64,000 bases of DNA from Terebella lapidaria (Eukaryota; Annelida; Polychaeta; Terebellida; Terebellidae): NCBI GenBank assembly GCA_949152475.1, contig OX424555.1, positions 97,621,515 to 97,685,514 of the forward strand, read 5' to 3'. The translations under genes were made by a program, and so were the position numbers. The notes under the pieces were generated by a model that searched no databases, was not told the DNA's origin, and saw nothing but the letters and a program-made list of their open reading frames with translations. Of the stretch, positions 41,023-53,189 are shown one piece after another; positions within the stretch are counted from its first letter, which is position 1; every line of letters begins with the position of its first letter.

Positions 41023-42765
41023 TCAAGGCAGGAAACGGTGCTGTGTCACTGGTCCAAAGCAGGAAAAGGCCAGAGCCACTAGGCCTAAAGTGCAAGGCAG
41101 GAAATGGTGCTGTGTCACTGGTCCAAGGCAGGGAAAGGCACGAGTTACTAGGCCTAAAGTGTAAGGCAGGAAACGGTGCTGTGTCAATGGGCCAAGACAT
41201 GGAAAGGCCCGACTACTAGGCCTAAAGTGCAATGCAGGAAACGGTGCTGTGTCACTGGTCCAAGGCAGGGAAAAGCCCGAATTACTAGGCCTAAAGTGCA
41301 AGGCAGCAAATGGTGCTGTGTCACTGGTCCAAGGCAGGGAAAGCCCGAGTTACTAGGCCTAAAGTGCAAGGCAGGAAACGGTGCTGTGTCACTGGGCCAA
41401 GACAGGAAAATACCCGACTACTAGGCCTAAAGTGCAAGGCAGGAAACGGTGCTGTGTCACTGGGCCAAGGCAGGGAAAGGCCCGACTACTAGGCATAAAG
41501 TGCAAGGCAGGAAACGGTGTTGTGTCACTGGTTCCAAGGCAGGGAAAGGCCTGAGCCACTAGGCCTACAGTGCAAGGCAGGAAACGGCGCTGTGTCACTG
41601 GTACAAGGCAGGGAAAGGCCCGAGCCACTAGGCCTACAGTGCAAGGCAGGAAACGGCGCTGTGTCACTGGTACAAGGCAGGGAAAGGCCCGAGCCACTAG
41701 GCTTAAAGTGCAAGGTAGGAAACGGTACTGTGTCACTGGTCCAAGGCAGAGAAAGGCCCGAGCCACTAGGCCTAAAGTGCAAGGCAGGAAACGGTGCTGT
41801 GTCACTGGTCCAAGGCAGGGAAAGGCCCGAGCCACTAGGCCTAAAGTTCAAGGCAGGAAACAGCGCTGTGTCACTGGTTCAAGGCAGGGAAAGGCCCGAG
41901 CCACTAGACTTAAAGTGCAAGGCAGGAAACGGTGCTGTGTCACTGGTCCAAGGCAGGGAAAGGCCCGAGCCACTAGGCTTAAAGTGCAAGGCAAGAAACG
42001 GTGCTGTGTCACTGGTCCAAGGCAGGGAAAGGCCCGAGCCACTAGGCCTAAAGTGCAAGGCAGGAAACGGTGCTGTGTCACTGGTCCAAGGCAGGGAAAG
42101 GCTCGCGCCACTAGGCCTAAAGTGCAAGGCAGGAAACGGTGCTGTGTCACTGGTTCAAGGCAGGGAAAGGCCCGAGCCACTAGGCCTAAAGTGCAAGGCA
42201 GCTAACAGCGCTGTGTCACTGGTCCAAGGCAGGGAAAGGCCCGAGCCACTAGGCCTAAAGTGCAAGGCAGGAAACGGTGCTGTGTCACTGGTTCAAGGCA
42301 GGGAAAGGCCCGAGCCACTAGGCTTAAAGTGCAAGGCAGGAAACGGTTCTGTGTCACTGGTCCAAGGCAGGGAAAGGCCCGAGCCACTAGGCCTAAAGTG
42401 CAAGGCAGGAAACGGTGCTGTGTCACTGGTCCATGGCAGGGAAAGGCCCGAGCCACTAGGCTTAAAGTGCAAGGCAGGAAACGGTGCTGTGTCACTGGTC
42501 CAAGGCAGGGAAAGGCCCGAGCCACTATGCCTAAAGTGCAAGGCAGGAAACGGTGCTGTGTCACTGGTCCAAGGCAGAGAAAAGCCCGATCCACTAGGCC
42601 TAAAGTGCAAGGCAGGAAACGGTGCTGTGTCACTGGTCCAAGGCAGGGAAAGGCCCGAGCCACTAGGCCTAAAGTGCAAGGCAGGAAACGGTGCTGTGTC
42701 ACTGGTTCAAGGCAGGGAAAGGCCCGAGGCACTAGACCTAAAGTGCAACGCAGGAAGTGGTGCTA
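41023..42765. repeat. homogeneous 69-bp satellite array, about 25 copies
   Basis: The unit runs from AAAGTGCAAGGCAGGAAACG through GTGTCACTGGTCCAAGG to GAGCCACTAGGCCT and is 69 bp in most copies. It contains two half-units (GCAAGGCAGGAAA and CCAAGGCAGGGAAA) offset 31 and 38 bp, so it looks like a dimer of the monomers found at 39470-41022. Since 69 is divisible by 3, several frames stay open on both strands (up to 424 codons). These are not considered genes. Confidence 0.95.
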
Positions 42766-43220
42766 TACACGTGCCACGTACCTTGGTATAAGCCAGAAAA
42801 AAGGCCATACAGCACCCTCTCTCAACATGGCTTGGGGGTATTGTGAAATTCAGAGTACAGTTTAGTTAGGTCAGCTAGTGGCTTAAATTTTAAATTACTA
42901 TTCTTGTTACATACTTGCCATCATCTCATAATATCGCCCGTTACACATGTGGCGGCTATATAAACGAAAACAAAATGCAGTAGATTCGAATCTACCAATA
43001 TCTTGTACTACTGACTAGCGGCTAACGCCCATGATCGGGCACAATAAGACTATACTTTACCAGCAATGTTTATTATAGTACTAAAAACGTCGTATTCAGG
43101 GTAATAATCAATGGTTTATCTGTTATGCGTGCGATGCTTTCGTACCGTATTCGAAATGCAATTTCTTGTGCTAAACATACAACCGGAAGCACGTGTTTAT
43201 GTTTTGATAAATTTCGCAAC
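42766..43220 (+). promoter_or_regulatory. GRWD1 5' flank
   Basis: Sequence between the satellite and the GRWD1 start codon. No TATA box or other gene could be recognised. Confidence 0.35.
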
Positions 43221-45599
43221 ATGGAATCGGAAGAAATGGATGATTTTGTGCAAGAAAATAATGAGGGCGAGGAGGGAGATGAAGAAGCGATGGATGAGGA
43301 AGGTCCAGAAAGGACGTATTTGCCAGGACAACCTCTGGGTGATGACGAGGAACTGGTTTGTGACGAATCGGCGTATCTCATGTACCACCAAGCACAGACG
43401 GGTACGCCTGTTATCATCATAACGCAACCATGCATTCATTGTATAGTCGAGCCAATTGATTATGACTTGTACGGGTACAGATGATAAGGCCGCAAAAAGT
43501 GATCAGGCCGCCATTGAAAATTAACAAACTGCGGGTTAAGTGACGTCGATGGATCGTGAACGAGTAATATGACACTCGTATATGCATTAGGATATGATAA
43601 TATGCGGCCTGATCAGTTTGTCCGCTTATCGTGTGGTAACCACTTATACTGTATGATTAGTGGTCAATTGGACCATTTTTTGGCTATATCGTGATATCAG
43701 TACCATTTATTTCACATGTTATGCCAGAATCCATCCAACGTCCCCCACCACCAGGATTCTCCAACATATAGAAGTTGACCAGTGTTGACTGATCACATTG
43801 AAATGGTGGTACTATGTTAACTGACTAAGCTTCATCATAATGTATCTGGACCTATTTCACGAGAATGCCCCAATTTTTATGTTTGATATGGTGCAGATAT
43901 GACAGGTGGTTAAATCATTGAGCACGCGATGATTTTATTTATAACAAGCAACATTGTCTCAATCAGTCGTTTGACTTTATATTCATAGGAGCTCCTTGTC
44001 TGAGTTTTGATGTGATCCGAGATTCGCTGGGCGACTCCAGAGAAGACTTCCCTCTGACGTGTTACACTGTGTCTGGGACGCAGGCAGAGCGTGCTCACGT
44101 CAACAACATCATTGTCATGAAGATGAGCAACCTGCACAAGACACAAAAGTCTGAGGATGCCGAGAGCGACAGTGAGGACAGTGACGACGAAAGAGAACCA
44201 GACCTGGAAACTGCAACCATAAAACACACAGGCTGTGTTAACAGGATCAGAGTAATATTTCACTTCCGAATAACAATTGTGATGATCCCCAAAGATAATT
44301 AGCGGTTCCAAAGATAATTAACATGGTACTAGTATGTAGTATGTCTACTAAATGACTGTTACTATGGTTACAGACAGCAGTCGTGGGCGACTGTCACTTG
44401 GCAGCCAGTTGGTCGGAGACAGGCAAAGTTCATATCTTTGATCTGACCCGTCCCCTCCATGCTGTCAATGACTCTAATGCCATGGCAACCTACACTAGGA
44501 GTCAAGAGTCACCATCTCCAGTGTTCACATTCTCAGGCCACTTAACAGAAGGCTTCGCTGTCGACTGGTGTCCAACTACACCAGGTGTGTACATTTTGCC
44601 AGTGATATTATAACATGTCATGTGGCATTTTGGGTAGTGATTATTATGTTTTGATTAGTTTCAAGAATGTGATATAATCAAGGTTGTTGCCATGTGACAG
44701 GTCGCCTGGTGACGGGTGACTGTAACAAGAACATCCATGTGTGGGACTGTCAGGAGGGTCGAGGGTGGCACATTGACCAGCGACCGTACCAGGGTCACAC
44801 CGCCTCGGTCGAGGACCTACAGTGGTCACCCAATGAACAACATGTGAGTCAACATTCCCAAAGTAATCAATAGTCATGTATCATGATTTTTGACTTGGAG
44901 ATAAGGGCAGTGTTAAACATGTCGCAGGTGTTCGCTTCGTGTTCTGTGGACAAATCAGTACGGATCTGGGATGCCCGGGCGGCACCAAACAAAGCCTGCA
45001 TGCTGACGACACAGGACGCCCACGAACGAGATGTCAATGTCATCACATGGAACAAGAAAGAACCTTTCATCATCTCGGGCGGAGACGACGGCGTCCTCAA
45101 AATCTGGGACCTCAGACAGTTCCAGGTTAGAGAACTAACATACCGGTAAATCCATTGGACTGTGTATCAGAGTAAAACCTACAGAGCTTTTAATTACATC
45201 TGGTCATGATTTTGTTTGGAATGTTTTAGTATTCTGTGCAGCAGTACTAACCACAAACTTCACATTATTCATGACAATGTCGGTCCACAGAAGGGGAAGC
45301 CCGTGGCTCTGTTCAAGCACCATTCAGCCCCGATCACGTCAGTGGAGTGGCACCCGGTGGATGGGACAGTGTTTGCGGCGGCGGGCGCGGACGACCAGAT
45401 CACGCTGTGGGACCTGGCGGTGGAGAGGGACGCGGAGGCTGCGAGGGGCGGGGATGAGCCCGAGGTCCCTCCTCAACTACTCTTTATCCACCAGGGACAG
45501 ACCGACATCAAGGAGCTGCACTGGCACCCACAGCTTCCTGGCGTCCTTATCAGCACAGCCCACAGCGGCTTCAACGTCTTCCGAACCATCAGTGTGTGA
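43221..45599 (+). CDS. GRWD1: GRWD1, glutamate-rich WD-repeat protein 1
   Basis: GRWD1 is a nuclear/nucleolar histone-binding WD40 protein linked to ribosome biogenesis and chromatin licensing. Exons 43221-43401, 43989-44251, 44374-44584, 44701-44843, 44928-45125 and 45291-45599 join in phase to give 434 aa. Diagnostic sequence includes [17 protein letters not shown] and YHQAQTG (exon 1), an acidic stretch in exon 2, [72 protein letters not shown] and the C-terminal FRTISV. ATG 43221 starts MESEEMDD; the frame upstream lacks similarity. Intron 1 contains a fold-back element (43483-43630). Confidence 0.95.
43483..43630. repeat. 148-bp fold-back element in GRWD1 intron 1
   Basis: GATAAGGCCGCAAAAAGTGA (43483-) and the following TCAGGCCGC pair with GCGGCCTGATCAGTTTGTCC...CTTATC ending 43630, with a small bulge. 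Non-coding. Confidence 0.7.
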
Positions 45600-45860
45600 G
45601 ATGGGGTTGGGGGGAGGGTTAACAGAGGGGAGTGGGGGGGTTAAGAGATGTGAATGTTTTGTGAGCAGTATGTATTGATATGAATAATCTTGTTTTGAAT
45701 GCTACATTTTGTTTTTGTTGTATGCAAATGCCAATGGTGCATATCTTCAGTATCTGAGAAAAAGGTCAAGTGCAAATGGCTGAAAGTGATAATTTTATTG
45801 TCATACAAAATGACGTATTGTCATTACATTGATAATGTATAGTCCTTCATGTGATGCACC

Positions 45861-45866
45861 AATAAA
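45861..45866 (+). terminator. poly(A) signal of GRWD1
   Basis: AATAAA lies 262 bp after the stop codon. A second AATAAA at 45878-45883 is an alternative. Confidence 0.6.
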
Positions 45867-45912
45867 CAAATGTGTGAAATAAAAGAAATGCATAAAGACT
45901 CAAGTAGACATA

Positions 45913-45918
45913 TTTATT
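45913..45918 (-). terminator. candidate poly(A) signal of CIAO3
   Basis: TTTATT on the plus strand gives AATAAA on the minus strand, 292 bp beyond the CIAO3 stop and about 50 bp from the GRWD1 signal on the other strand. Confidence 0.45.
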
Positions 45919-46209
45919 ATTTTGACATAGTAGATGTTCCATACAGTTACATGTATATTGGTTTCGCAGATTACACTTCACAACACATTCATTCATTCAA
46001 GTTTATCACAGCTGTGAAATGTCGTACCAGTAAATTGATACAAGTGATAATCACAACTGCACATGAACATACAATTATCTCTAACAACATTTCACTTTTC
46101 AGCGGGAGGAGTTCAGTCAGACAGACCCTGGCCAGCCAGGCGCAGACTCTGATGCAGGTCCAAAAACCACATGATATCCATACAACATAGACCTATTGAA
46201 CACATCGGG

Positions 46210-49200
46210 TCACCACTTTATCGTCAAGGCATTGTTGGTTTTTTCCACGGCATGGTACTGTGTATGTAGCTTGGCTCTAGCCCGCTCTGTCCCCTCGCCC
46301 CCGAGCCACTCCTCATACAGCTGTCGTACCGCCTGGTTCTCCTCCGGCGCCCGAGTCTCCAAACTGTCGTAGATCTGCTGGACGCGACTCAACAGCTCCT
46401 TGGAGTCCTCTCCGCCTGCTGGCCGGATCTGCCCTCCTCCATTCAGGCAACCTGAAACATGAGTAACTTTTAGTGAGAGACAGACGCTACGACTCGACTG
46501 TCAGTTTTCGTTGCACTTCATAAGCTCTTGCACGTACCTGAAGGACAAGCCATGACCTCCACAAAGTGATAGGAAAACTTGCCACGTTTGACTTTTTGTA
46601 CGACATTCTGGATGTTCCTGAAGCCGTATGCAAGAGCGAACTTAAGGACAACTTTGCCGTCCTTCTCCAGAGAGACCTCCTGGAAGTCCTGGTTCCTGGA
46701 GTGTAACAAAGTGTGTGTGCTTGGCTTGAATGGCTTGGGACGAACAGAGCATGATTATCGTATGTAAGAGGATATCATTGGTTATTTGTTGGCGAAATTT
46801 TCCTCACCATCAAACAAAACGAACCTTTTACATTGAAACAATGATGACAGAATACATCATAGATACCTCACAACTGGAATGACCTCTAATATACCTGAGT
46901 ACTTTGTACTGGATGTTGCTGACTGAGAGATCAAACAGTTCATGAGCAGCATATTTCAGGATGTGTTCCAGATAGCCGCCCGAGCCCCCGCCACGCTGGT
47001 TCAGTAACTTCTCTCCCTCGCAGTTTATAAACCTGGTATCAGAGCGAGACGCTAATATTATTCACTCAAGAGATGAAGTGTCATTAGAAAACAACTATCC
47101 AGATGACACACGCATACATACAGCGAGTCAAAAGGTACATCAGGAGCATCAGATAGTTGGGTCCCTTCCTTCAGTAACATTTGTTCCACCTCTCCTGCTC
47201 ACAGAATGAAATGCATTGAAGACAATATGTACAAGATTATATACCAAGCATTGCCCCAGCCTTTTCTTATGGACAGACATCTCTATAGAATCGAGTATCT
47301 GCAGGAGTAGGCTACCTGACGTTATAACACAATCCACATCCCGAGTCTTGTACACTTCGCTGTAGAAGTCTCCCCTCGAGGCCTCTAGTTTCTTGTCGAA
47401 GCAGGGCATGACCGTGACATGGTAGATCTGGTCGGGTGAGATGCCCCTCTGTGTGGCAAAGTGATCCTTGACTAGTGAACCCATTATCTGCTGTGGTGAC
47501 TTAGTGCTTGAGATATATGGAAGGATGAAAGTTCCATGGGTCTTCTCTGCATAGCAAACCCATCCTAAAACAGTAATTGAAAAGTTGGCTTGATCAAATT
47601 TAGTTTATAATGTTTGCAACACACAGTAAGCACAGTCATGTAACACACAGCACCAAACCTGGACAGGATGATGCCAACATCGGCAGACTGGTTTTGTCTG
47701 AGTCTTTGTTCTTGTATCTGCTCACAAATTCTCGACAGCTCTCCAACAGACTGAAATCTCGGGTAAACGTTGTGTCAAAAACACTGTCTACACCTGCAAA
47801 AAAAAGTTTTTTGTCCTAACAAGCAACTGTGCCTTTCTTCAAATGTTAATAGACAAATTTTAGTGTTGATATATTTGTAGCTTTACCTAGGTTCTTGAAG
47901 AAGCCAGTGAGTTTCCTGGCCGAATCTTCAGCCGAGAGGTTGTACTTTGCTGCTAGAGAGGCTCTCGACTGCGGTGAAACTGACACTACCACTGTCAATA
48001 CTTGATCGGTCTCTCCATTCTGAGGATAAGTGAAACCCACACAAACAACGGTCATCAAGTGATCAATAAATACTGTCCAATAATAACCAGTTGTATCTGG
48101 AATATTCATTCTTACCAGCGCATGTGTCCGGTTCTGATCCAGAACGCGATACAACTCCTCCTGACTCTGTTGCGTGATGAGTACACTCTCGGCTGACGTA
48201 ATACAACCACTACACGCTAGGCAGTCATTCAGTGTGATCTTAGCCTTGTGTAACTTCACCTCGTACCCCTCCTGTACAGAGAAGTAATACACCCACTACA
48301 CGCTAGGCAGTCATTCAGTGTGATCTTAGCCTTGTGTAACTTCACCTCATACCCATTATGTACAGTGTAACGACCAGACTGTTCTTGTGCGTATTTATGT
48401 TTGATGTTATCATGTATGAATTCAAAGTACATGTATATGACTTGTATATTACAGTTAACAGTATTATGAGCACTAAGTATATTACCGGTATTTCACCTTT
48501 ACCAGATTGTTACCTGATCAATTTGTGAATATGCCCCATCATCGTCTATCTTGATTTTGCTGACTTTCCCTGGAAGTCGATCCACCTTCACGGGCTTGAT
48601 GCACTCCTGTTGTGAAGACACCCTGATCAATATGTTTCAATTTACGACTCTGTTTCTATTGTGTTACGTTATCATGTGAAGCTTGTACATTATGATAACT
48701 ACCGATAGGGCAGATCTGTTTCTATAATATTGGCCTGCTTGATTTGGTTTCTGATGATCTGAATCATACGAGTCTTGGGAATAATGTTCTGGAATGTGCA
48801 GGATACATTGAGTAAGGTGCGGTATTTGACTTTCACCATGGTGATCTAACCCCCCTCATTGGCTAGAGAGGCCCCTAGCACCAACTCAAATATACTATAG
48901 CTCACTAATGTGCTCGTACCGCACCTTAAACGATACATTCCACTGATTCAACCTATTTTGTCGAATAATAGAATCAGGGGTACAGCCATTTTGTGATAGA
49001 ATCCATCCAACGCCATCCAATGGTTAGTGAATGAATGAATCAGTGTGGTCCAGAATAACATTGAATTTGCTGATCCTTTTTTGTTTAACCATTTTTTTTG
49101 TTTTTATGTTTTCGAAGAAATATTTGTCTATTCATGGAACCATACAAATAAGGCACCTCACAAACTCCTGCTGGAGAATTCCAAGGTCTGCAATTATTGA

Positions 49201-51143
49201 AAAAAAAAAACCCAGTGGGTCAGAGATGCATGATGCCGACTTCAAGACACTAAGACACCAGTCACCATACTTGTACATCTGCCCATACATGACCCAACAC
49301 CAGAAACACCCCACTGGGTTTTTCCTAGGTTTTTTCGAGAGGGTCCCTGTGTACGACAAAAGGGTCAAAACTCAAATAAACAGACAATTATGGGGTTCCT
49401 GTTCGCCACCAGGATCGCCACCATGTAATTCAGGTATAGATAAACCACAGAAACAGTCTACTGTGCCCAATACATACAAAAACGTAATTAAAGTGGGGGT
49501 CCAGTCAAAATCAAAAGTGTCTAAATTTTGACATGTGAAAAAGTGTAACTCATGGATTAAAGCAGTTTTTACAGAATGTTGATATCTCAATTTGGTAAAA
49601 AGTTATAACAACATTTGTGTAGTACTTTCCCGCCAAAATTGACACCTAATTAAGTATTATAATGAGTATTCATGACGTCACACCAGTCTTTTAAGATAAT
49701 TAGCAACATATAACTCTTGATATTTCACCTTTTGTTAACATTTTTTTGGTCTTAACTATTTTGTCGTGTTTGGTATTAAACATAATCAGAATTTGATAAC
49801 CTAATTTCGTCACCAAGTGAACAACGCCCGAAATACTGCCCTTAGCAACGGTGGTTGCTATGGGCCCAAACTTCATGAATATGCTAATTTTCCGTCAAAA
49901 ATACATTATAACATTCATTTATTTAATTTAAAACATAAAATAAATGCCTTATCATCATGATAACTCTCTTTAGTTACGAGCAAAGGTCCTTAGCAACGGC
50001 GTTGCTATGGACAGTATCTAAGGGATTGATGGTATGGCGATGTTCGACTACACATATTTGTGGTATATTTTTCATTGGGATGCCATACAACAATATGTTT
50101 CGTGATAATATATATAAAGGACACAGATTTAGCATCCGAATATAACTAATTAAAACAGTTATACTGGTGTGACGTCATGAATACTAATTATAATACATAA
50201 TTAGGTGTTAATTTTGGCGGGAAATAATTTGAATAAATCATCATAACTTTGGAACCAATTAAGATATCAACATCCTGTAAAAACCACATTAATTCACACG
50301 ATTCACTCTATTTTCATATACCAAAACTAATAAATTTTCTACTATGACCAGACTCTATCTTTAATGTTATATTAAATTTTTGTCATGTTTGTTTTTGCAT
50401 AATGCAGACAATGGACATGACGTTTATGTACTTCTTGGGCATAATAGAATGTTTCAGAGCCCCAAAGGCACATGGCATCAGCAGGTACCTCATTACATAG
50501 ACTATTTCGAACTGAAATACACATAGTTCCCAGGGTTGTGATGTAACTAAATACACATTGCAGGTAAGCTAATTTTCAATGAAGCAACAGGTTAACACAT
50601 GTCCAATACGAGCCACCCGTCCTAAATTCGCCGCATCCCAAAATTCGCCAACTCAATATTATCAGAGCTCAGAAACCTGTTTTATGGAAAACAAACTGCT
50701 GGTACAAAGATTGAATATCAGTCTCGATTGATGATAGAACTGGTTGGTTTCATTTGCATTACAAGGTCTGAAAATCCTGTTGGCGAATTTGGGAAGGCGG
50801 AGAATTTAGGACGGATGGCTCGTAGTGGCTGAATCATGGGTTGAATGGACCAACAACTTGAACAAGCCAAGCCAAGGGTCTTGAAATTGAATGATAATGA
50901 ACAGTGTGAGGAAGAGTTGACAAGAGGGGCACATGTCAAGATGAAGGGGCACGTGACAAGTGACATGTGTTATGATTTGGAACCATGTTTGACACGTTTA
51001 TAAATGGTGACATCAAATGATTTCAACACATATACAAAAATAATACTTTCATAAGCTTTGTAATTAAGATCCCAGACCTGAGAAGGTGTTATGAAATCAT
51101 CCAAATCTGTTAACTGCAGCGCTCCGCTGAATCGAGATGCCAT
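46210..51143 (-). CDS. CIAO3: CIAO3 (NARFL/IOP1), cytosolic iron-sulfur assembly component 3
   Basis: CIAO3 is a hydrogenase-like protein without hydrogenase activity. It links early and late steps of cytosolic Fe-S protein assembly by contacting the CIA targeting complex. Exons: 51143-51078, 48606-48514, 48271-48116, 48019-47887, 47793-47659, 47564-47316, 47194-47122, 47032-46895, 46695-46538, 46451-46210. Phases all join to about 480 aa, the usual length. The Cys ligands are present: the ECIKP cysteine, CLACSGC (N-terminal cluster), SSCPGW, MPCFDKK and [13 protein letters not shown] (second cluster). It starts [18 protein letters not shown] and ends ALTIKW; a C-terminal Trp is the family's targeting-complex-recognition feature. 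Intron 1 (2.5 kb) hosts fold-back elements. Exon 3 is partly duplicated in intron 2. Confidence 0.95.
48199..48365. repeat. 86-bp tandem duplication spanning the CIAO3 exon-3 acceptor
   Basis: 48199-48279 and 48285-48365 are near-identical copies offset by 86 bp. Both hold codons for [19 protein letters not shown]. In the outer copy the splice acceptor CTGTACAG|GAG reads CTGTACAT|AAT, so the AG is lost and only the inner copy should be used. Confidence 0.9.
49200..49325. repeat. short fold-back in CIAO3 intron 1
   Basis: AAAAACCCAGTGGG at about 49203 is mirrored by CCCACTGGGTTTTT ending about 49323, around 100 bp of unique sequence. Non-coding. Confidence 0.55.
49488..50364. repeat. 870-bp MITE-like element with long inverted arms in CIAO3 intron 1
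   Basis: The left arm (49488-49690) and right arm (50150-50364) are inverted copies with moderate divergence. Shared words include TTCCCGCCAAAATTGACACC / GGTGTTAATTTTGGCGGGAA, TTTTTACAG...GATATC / GATATCAACATCCTGTAAAA and CATGACGTCACACCAGT in inverse. TTAA bounds both ends. The core holds two TAGCAAC...GTTGCTA hairpins. No transposase ORF. Confidence 0.75.
50608..50823. repeat. 216-bp fold-back element in CIAO3 intron 1
   Basis: ACGAGCCACCCGTCCTAAAT, then TCGCC and AAAATTCGCCAAC (50608-50653), is mirrored by GTTGGCGAATTTGGGAAGGC, then GGAGAATTTAGGACGGATGG and CTCGT (50779-50823). The arms are about 45 bp with a few mismatches. No ORF. Confidence 0.8.
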
Positions 51144-51536
51144 ATTTACATTTTTTTGCAGGGGTAACGAGCCGTTCGTTTTGTTCTTGCTATGTGGACT
51201 AAAGTTCGTCTATGGTTAGCCGAATACTAGTATATATGTTTCACTGTCCCCAGTGCAGAATGGGGTGGGATCAAACAACCGAATATGCCATATAAATTGC
51301 GTGGATTTTTACGAGCGAGTTACACATCATTTTCACATATATATACCGAAAGTTGTTGATGTAAATGACTATGTATATCCATCACTAAATATATTGAACA
51401 CCCTATAATATCTCTTGTGTGGTCTGTCAATCAAGTATTTTAGCTGTTCAGAACACTGCATGTATAGGCCTATTATGCCTTATCAAATCATATTGTAAAC
51501 CTATATACAGCACTCAAACATGTTGATGAAGCATAT

Positions 51537-52585
51537 TGTAATGGGTCTAGGGGTCGAGATTCTCTTCTTTCGTTTCAGTAGACTCCGGAGCGTCAGCTAC
51601 AGGAGCACTTCGGGAGGCTCCGGTGCTCCAGCTGCAAGCCGTCTCGGTTGTCTCGGCTGCAAGGACGGTTCGGGAGGCTCCGGGACTCCGGCTGCAAGTC
51701 GTCTAGGTTGTTTGGGTGAGGTACTTCAGGAAGCTCCGATGCTCCGGCGGCAAGCCATCTCGGTGGTAGCGTGTTCGGGACTGCAGCTTCTAGTGTTCCC
51801 GAAGTAGGGATCACCTATCATGTAGTTCGGTATTCGGCTCCTTCTTTCGACTTCTTCTTCAGTTGTACTTTCGGTTGACAGCATGGGTTCACAGCTATCT
51901 CAGACGTTATCAGCTTTGATTTCAACCCGACTGGTCTTCCAGTCCTTCTCTTGTATTACTTATAAGAAGTGGATTTTACTTCTTAAAATTCTCTAAGTTC
52001 ACTTCGGTTGTCATTCCAGTTGTTTACCCGAACTCAGAGTCGGCCAGGCCGGCTCAAGAAACAACTCTTGGCAACAGTTCAAGGTTTATTGACGAATCAT
52101 ACAGTCGGTTGAAATAGTTGAGAATTCATCTGGAGATGACATCTTCGGTGGTTCGCTCGCTCTTCGGCCTTATTTGACTAGTTCGGCGATGTGCTCTGGT
52201 TGGTGTCCCAGGGTCAAAAGGCGCTGACTCATCAGAGTCGGCTGTATTTATACTTTTCGGGGTAGGTGTCACGTGACCTACTCCAACCAATCAAAACTGA
52301 CTTTTCTGTCGAAAATTTTTTTATGATCGATAACCAATCAGTAACCGCCACGTAACAATATGCACTGTTCTAAACGCGTTTCTAAGCAACTTGAAGTAAT
52401 TTTGACCACCAATGTCATGAGTTCAGCCGAAGAGCACCCGAAGCCGCCAAAAAATACCCGAACTTTGATATTCATATACACTCACACTTTTAACGACCAT
52501 AAAGCATGCTGTAATCATTTATAACATTAACAAAACAGATCTTGAAACTTAGCTGAACACACTTTTCGGCCATAAAATCGTTACA
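51537..52585 (-). mobile_element. solo LTR (1049 bp, minus orientation)
   Basis: On the minus strand it begins TGTAACGATT (52585) and ends CCCATTACA (51537), with ATAT on both flanks (51533-51536, 52586-52589) as a 4-bp TSD. It contains TATAAATA (52252-52245) and, about 160 nt later, AATAAA (52090-52085), the order expected of U3-R. Its ends resemble those of the LTR at 59567-60663. No internal retroelement genes adjoin it. Near the end it holds three roughly 60-bp GGAGC...CCGGAG repeats. Confidence 0.7.
51605..51790. repeat. three roughly 60-bp imperfect tandem repeats inside the solo LTR
   Basis: TTCGGGAGGCTCCGGTGCTC, TTCGGGAGGCTCCGGGACTC and TTCAGGAAGCTCCGATGCTC each start a unit that continues CGGCTGCAAGYCRTCTMGGTT. 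The units are GC-rich compared with the surroundings. Confidence 0.75.
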
Positions 52586-53189
52586 ATATATAGTATTCAT
52601 CGGATCTCCTGGTTCACAATCAGATATTAGTCAAATAGGAGTAGGCCTAATTTACACAGAGACTATCTAGACTGTAGGCCTACCGAGATGGAGACTATAC
52701 CTTCCCAGAACTAAAAGCGGCGACCAGTGTTCTCCTCGATTGAGTATAATACACGTGGACATACCAAGCTGTAGAATTAACATGAAGGGCTGTTACTTTA
52801 CCACAACACAAGAAGCACTCAAGCAAAGTCACTAGGACGGAGACTCTACCCATAGGGCTAGAATTAAGCTACCCCACCAGGAAGATCCAGCAAGTGGAAT
52901 TACCAAGCCCGGAGACTTCGACCAAAGGGCTGGAACTTCACTTCATCCGGAATACCCAGCAAGTGGAGGTATCAGGCCGGAGAACCCACTTGTAGGACTA
53001 GCTTGAAGACTTTACTTGATGAGCTGGAACTCCACATCATTCAGAGGATCTGCCAAGCGGAGATCTAAGCCATGGAACCCTAACCCAACATGGAAGGAGT
53101 CAATTAGGACAGCGACTTATGAGACAGAAATACCACTCTTGGTGTTGGAACTCATCAGAAACACTGCTTTAGAAATACGGACCAGAATT

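Noticed and set aside
39470..42765. Regularly spaced repeats resembling a CRISPR array
   Set aside because: The units are contiguous tandem copies with no unique spacers, in an animal genome.
41517..42791. 424-codon open frame in the satellite (and long frames on the opposite strand)
   Set aside because: The period is 69 bp (23 codons), so frames stay open automatically on both strands. No start context, domain or codon bias beyond the repeat.
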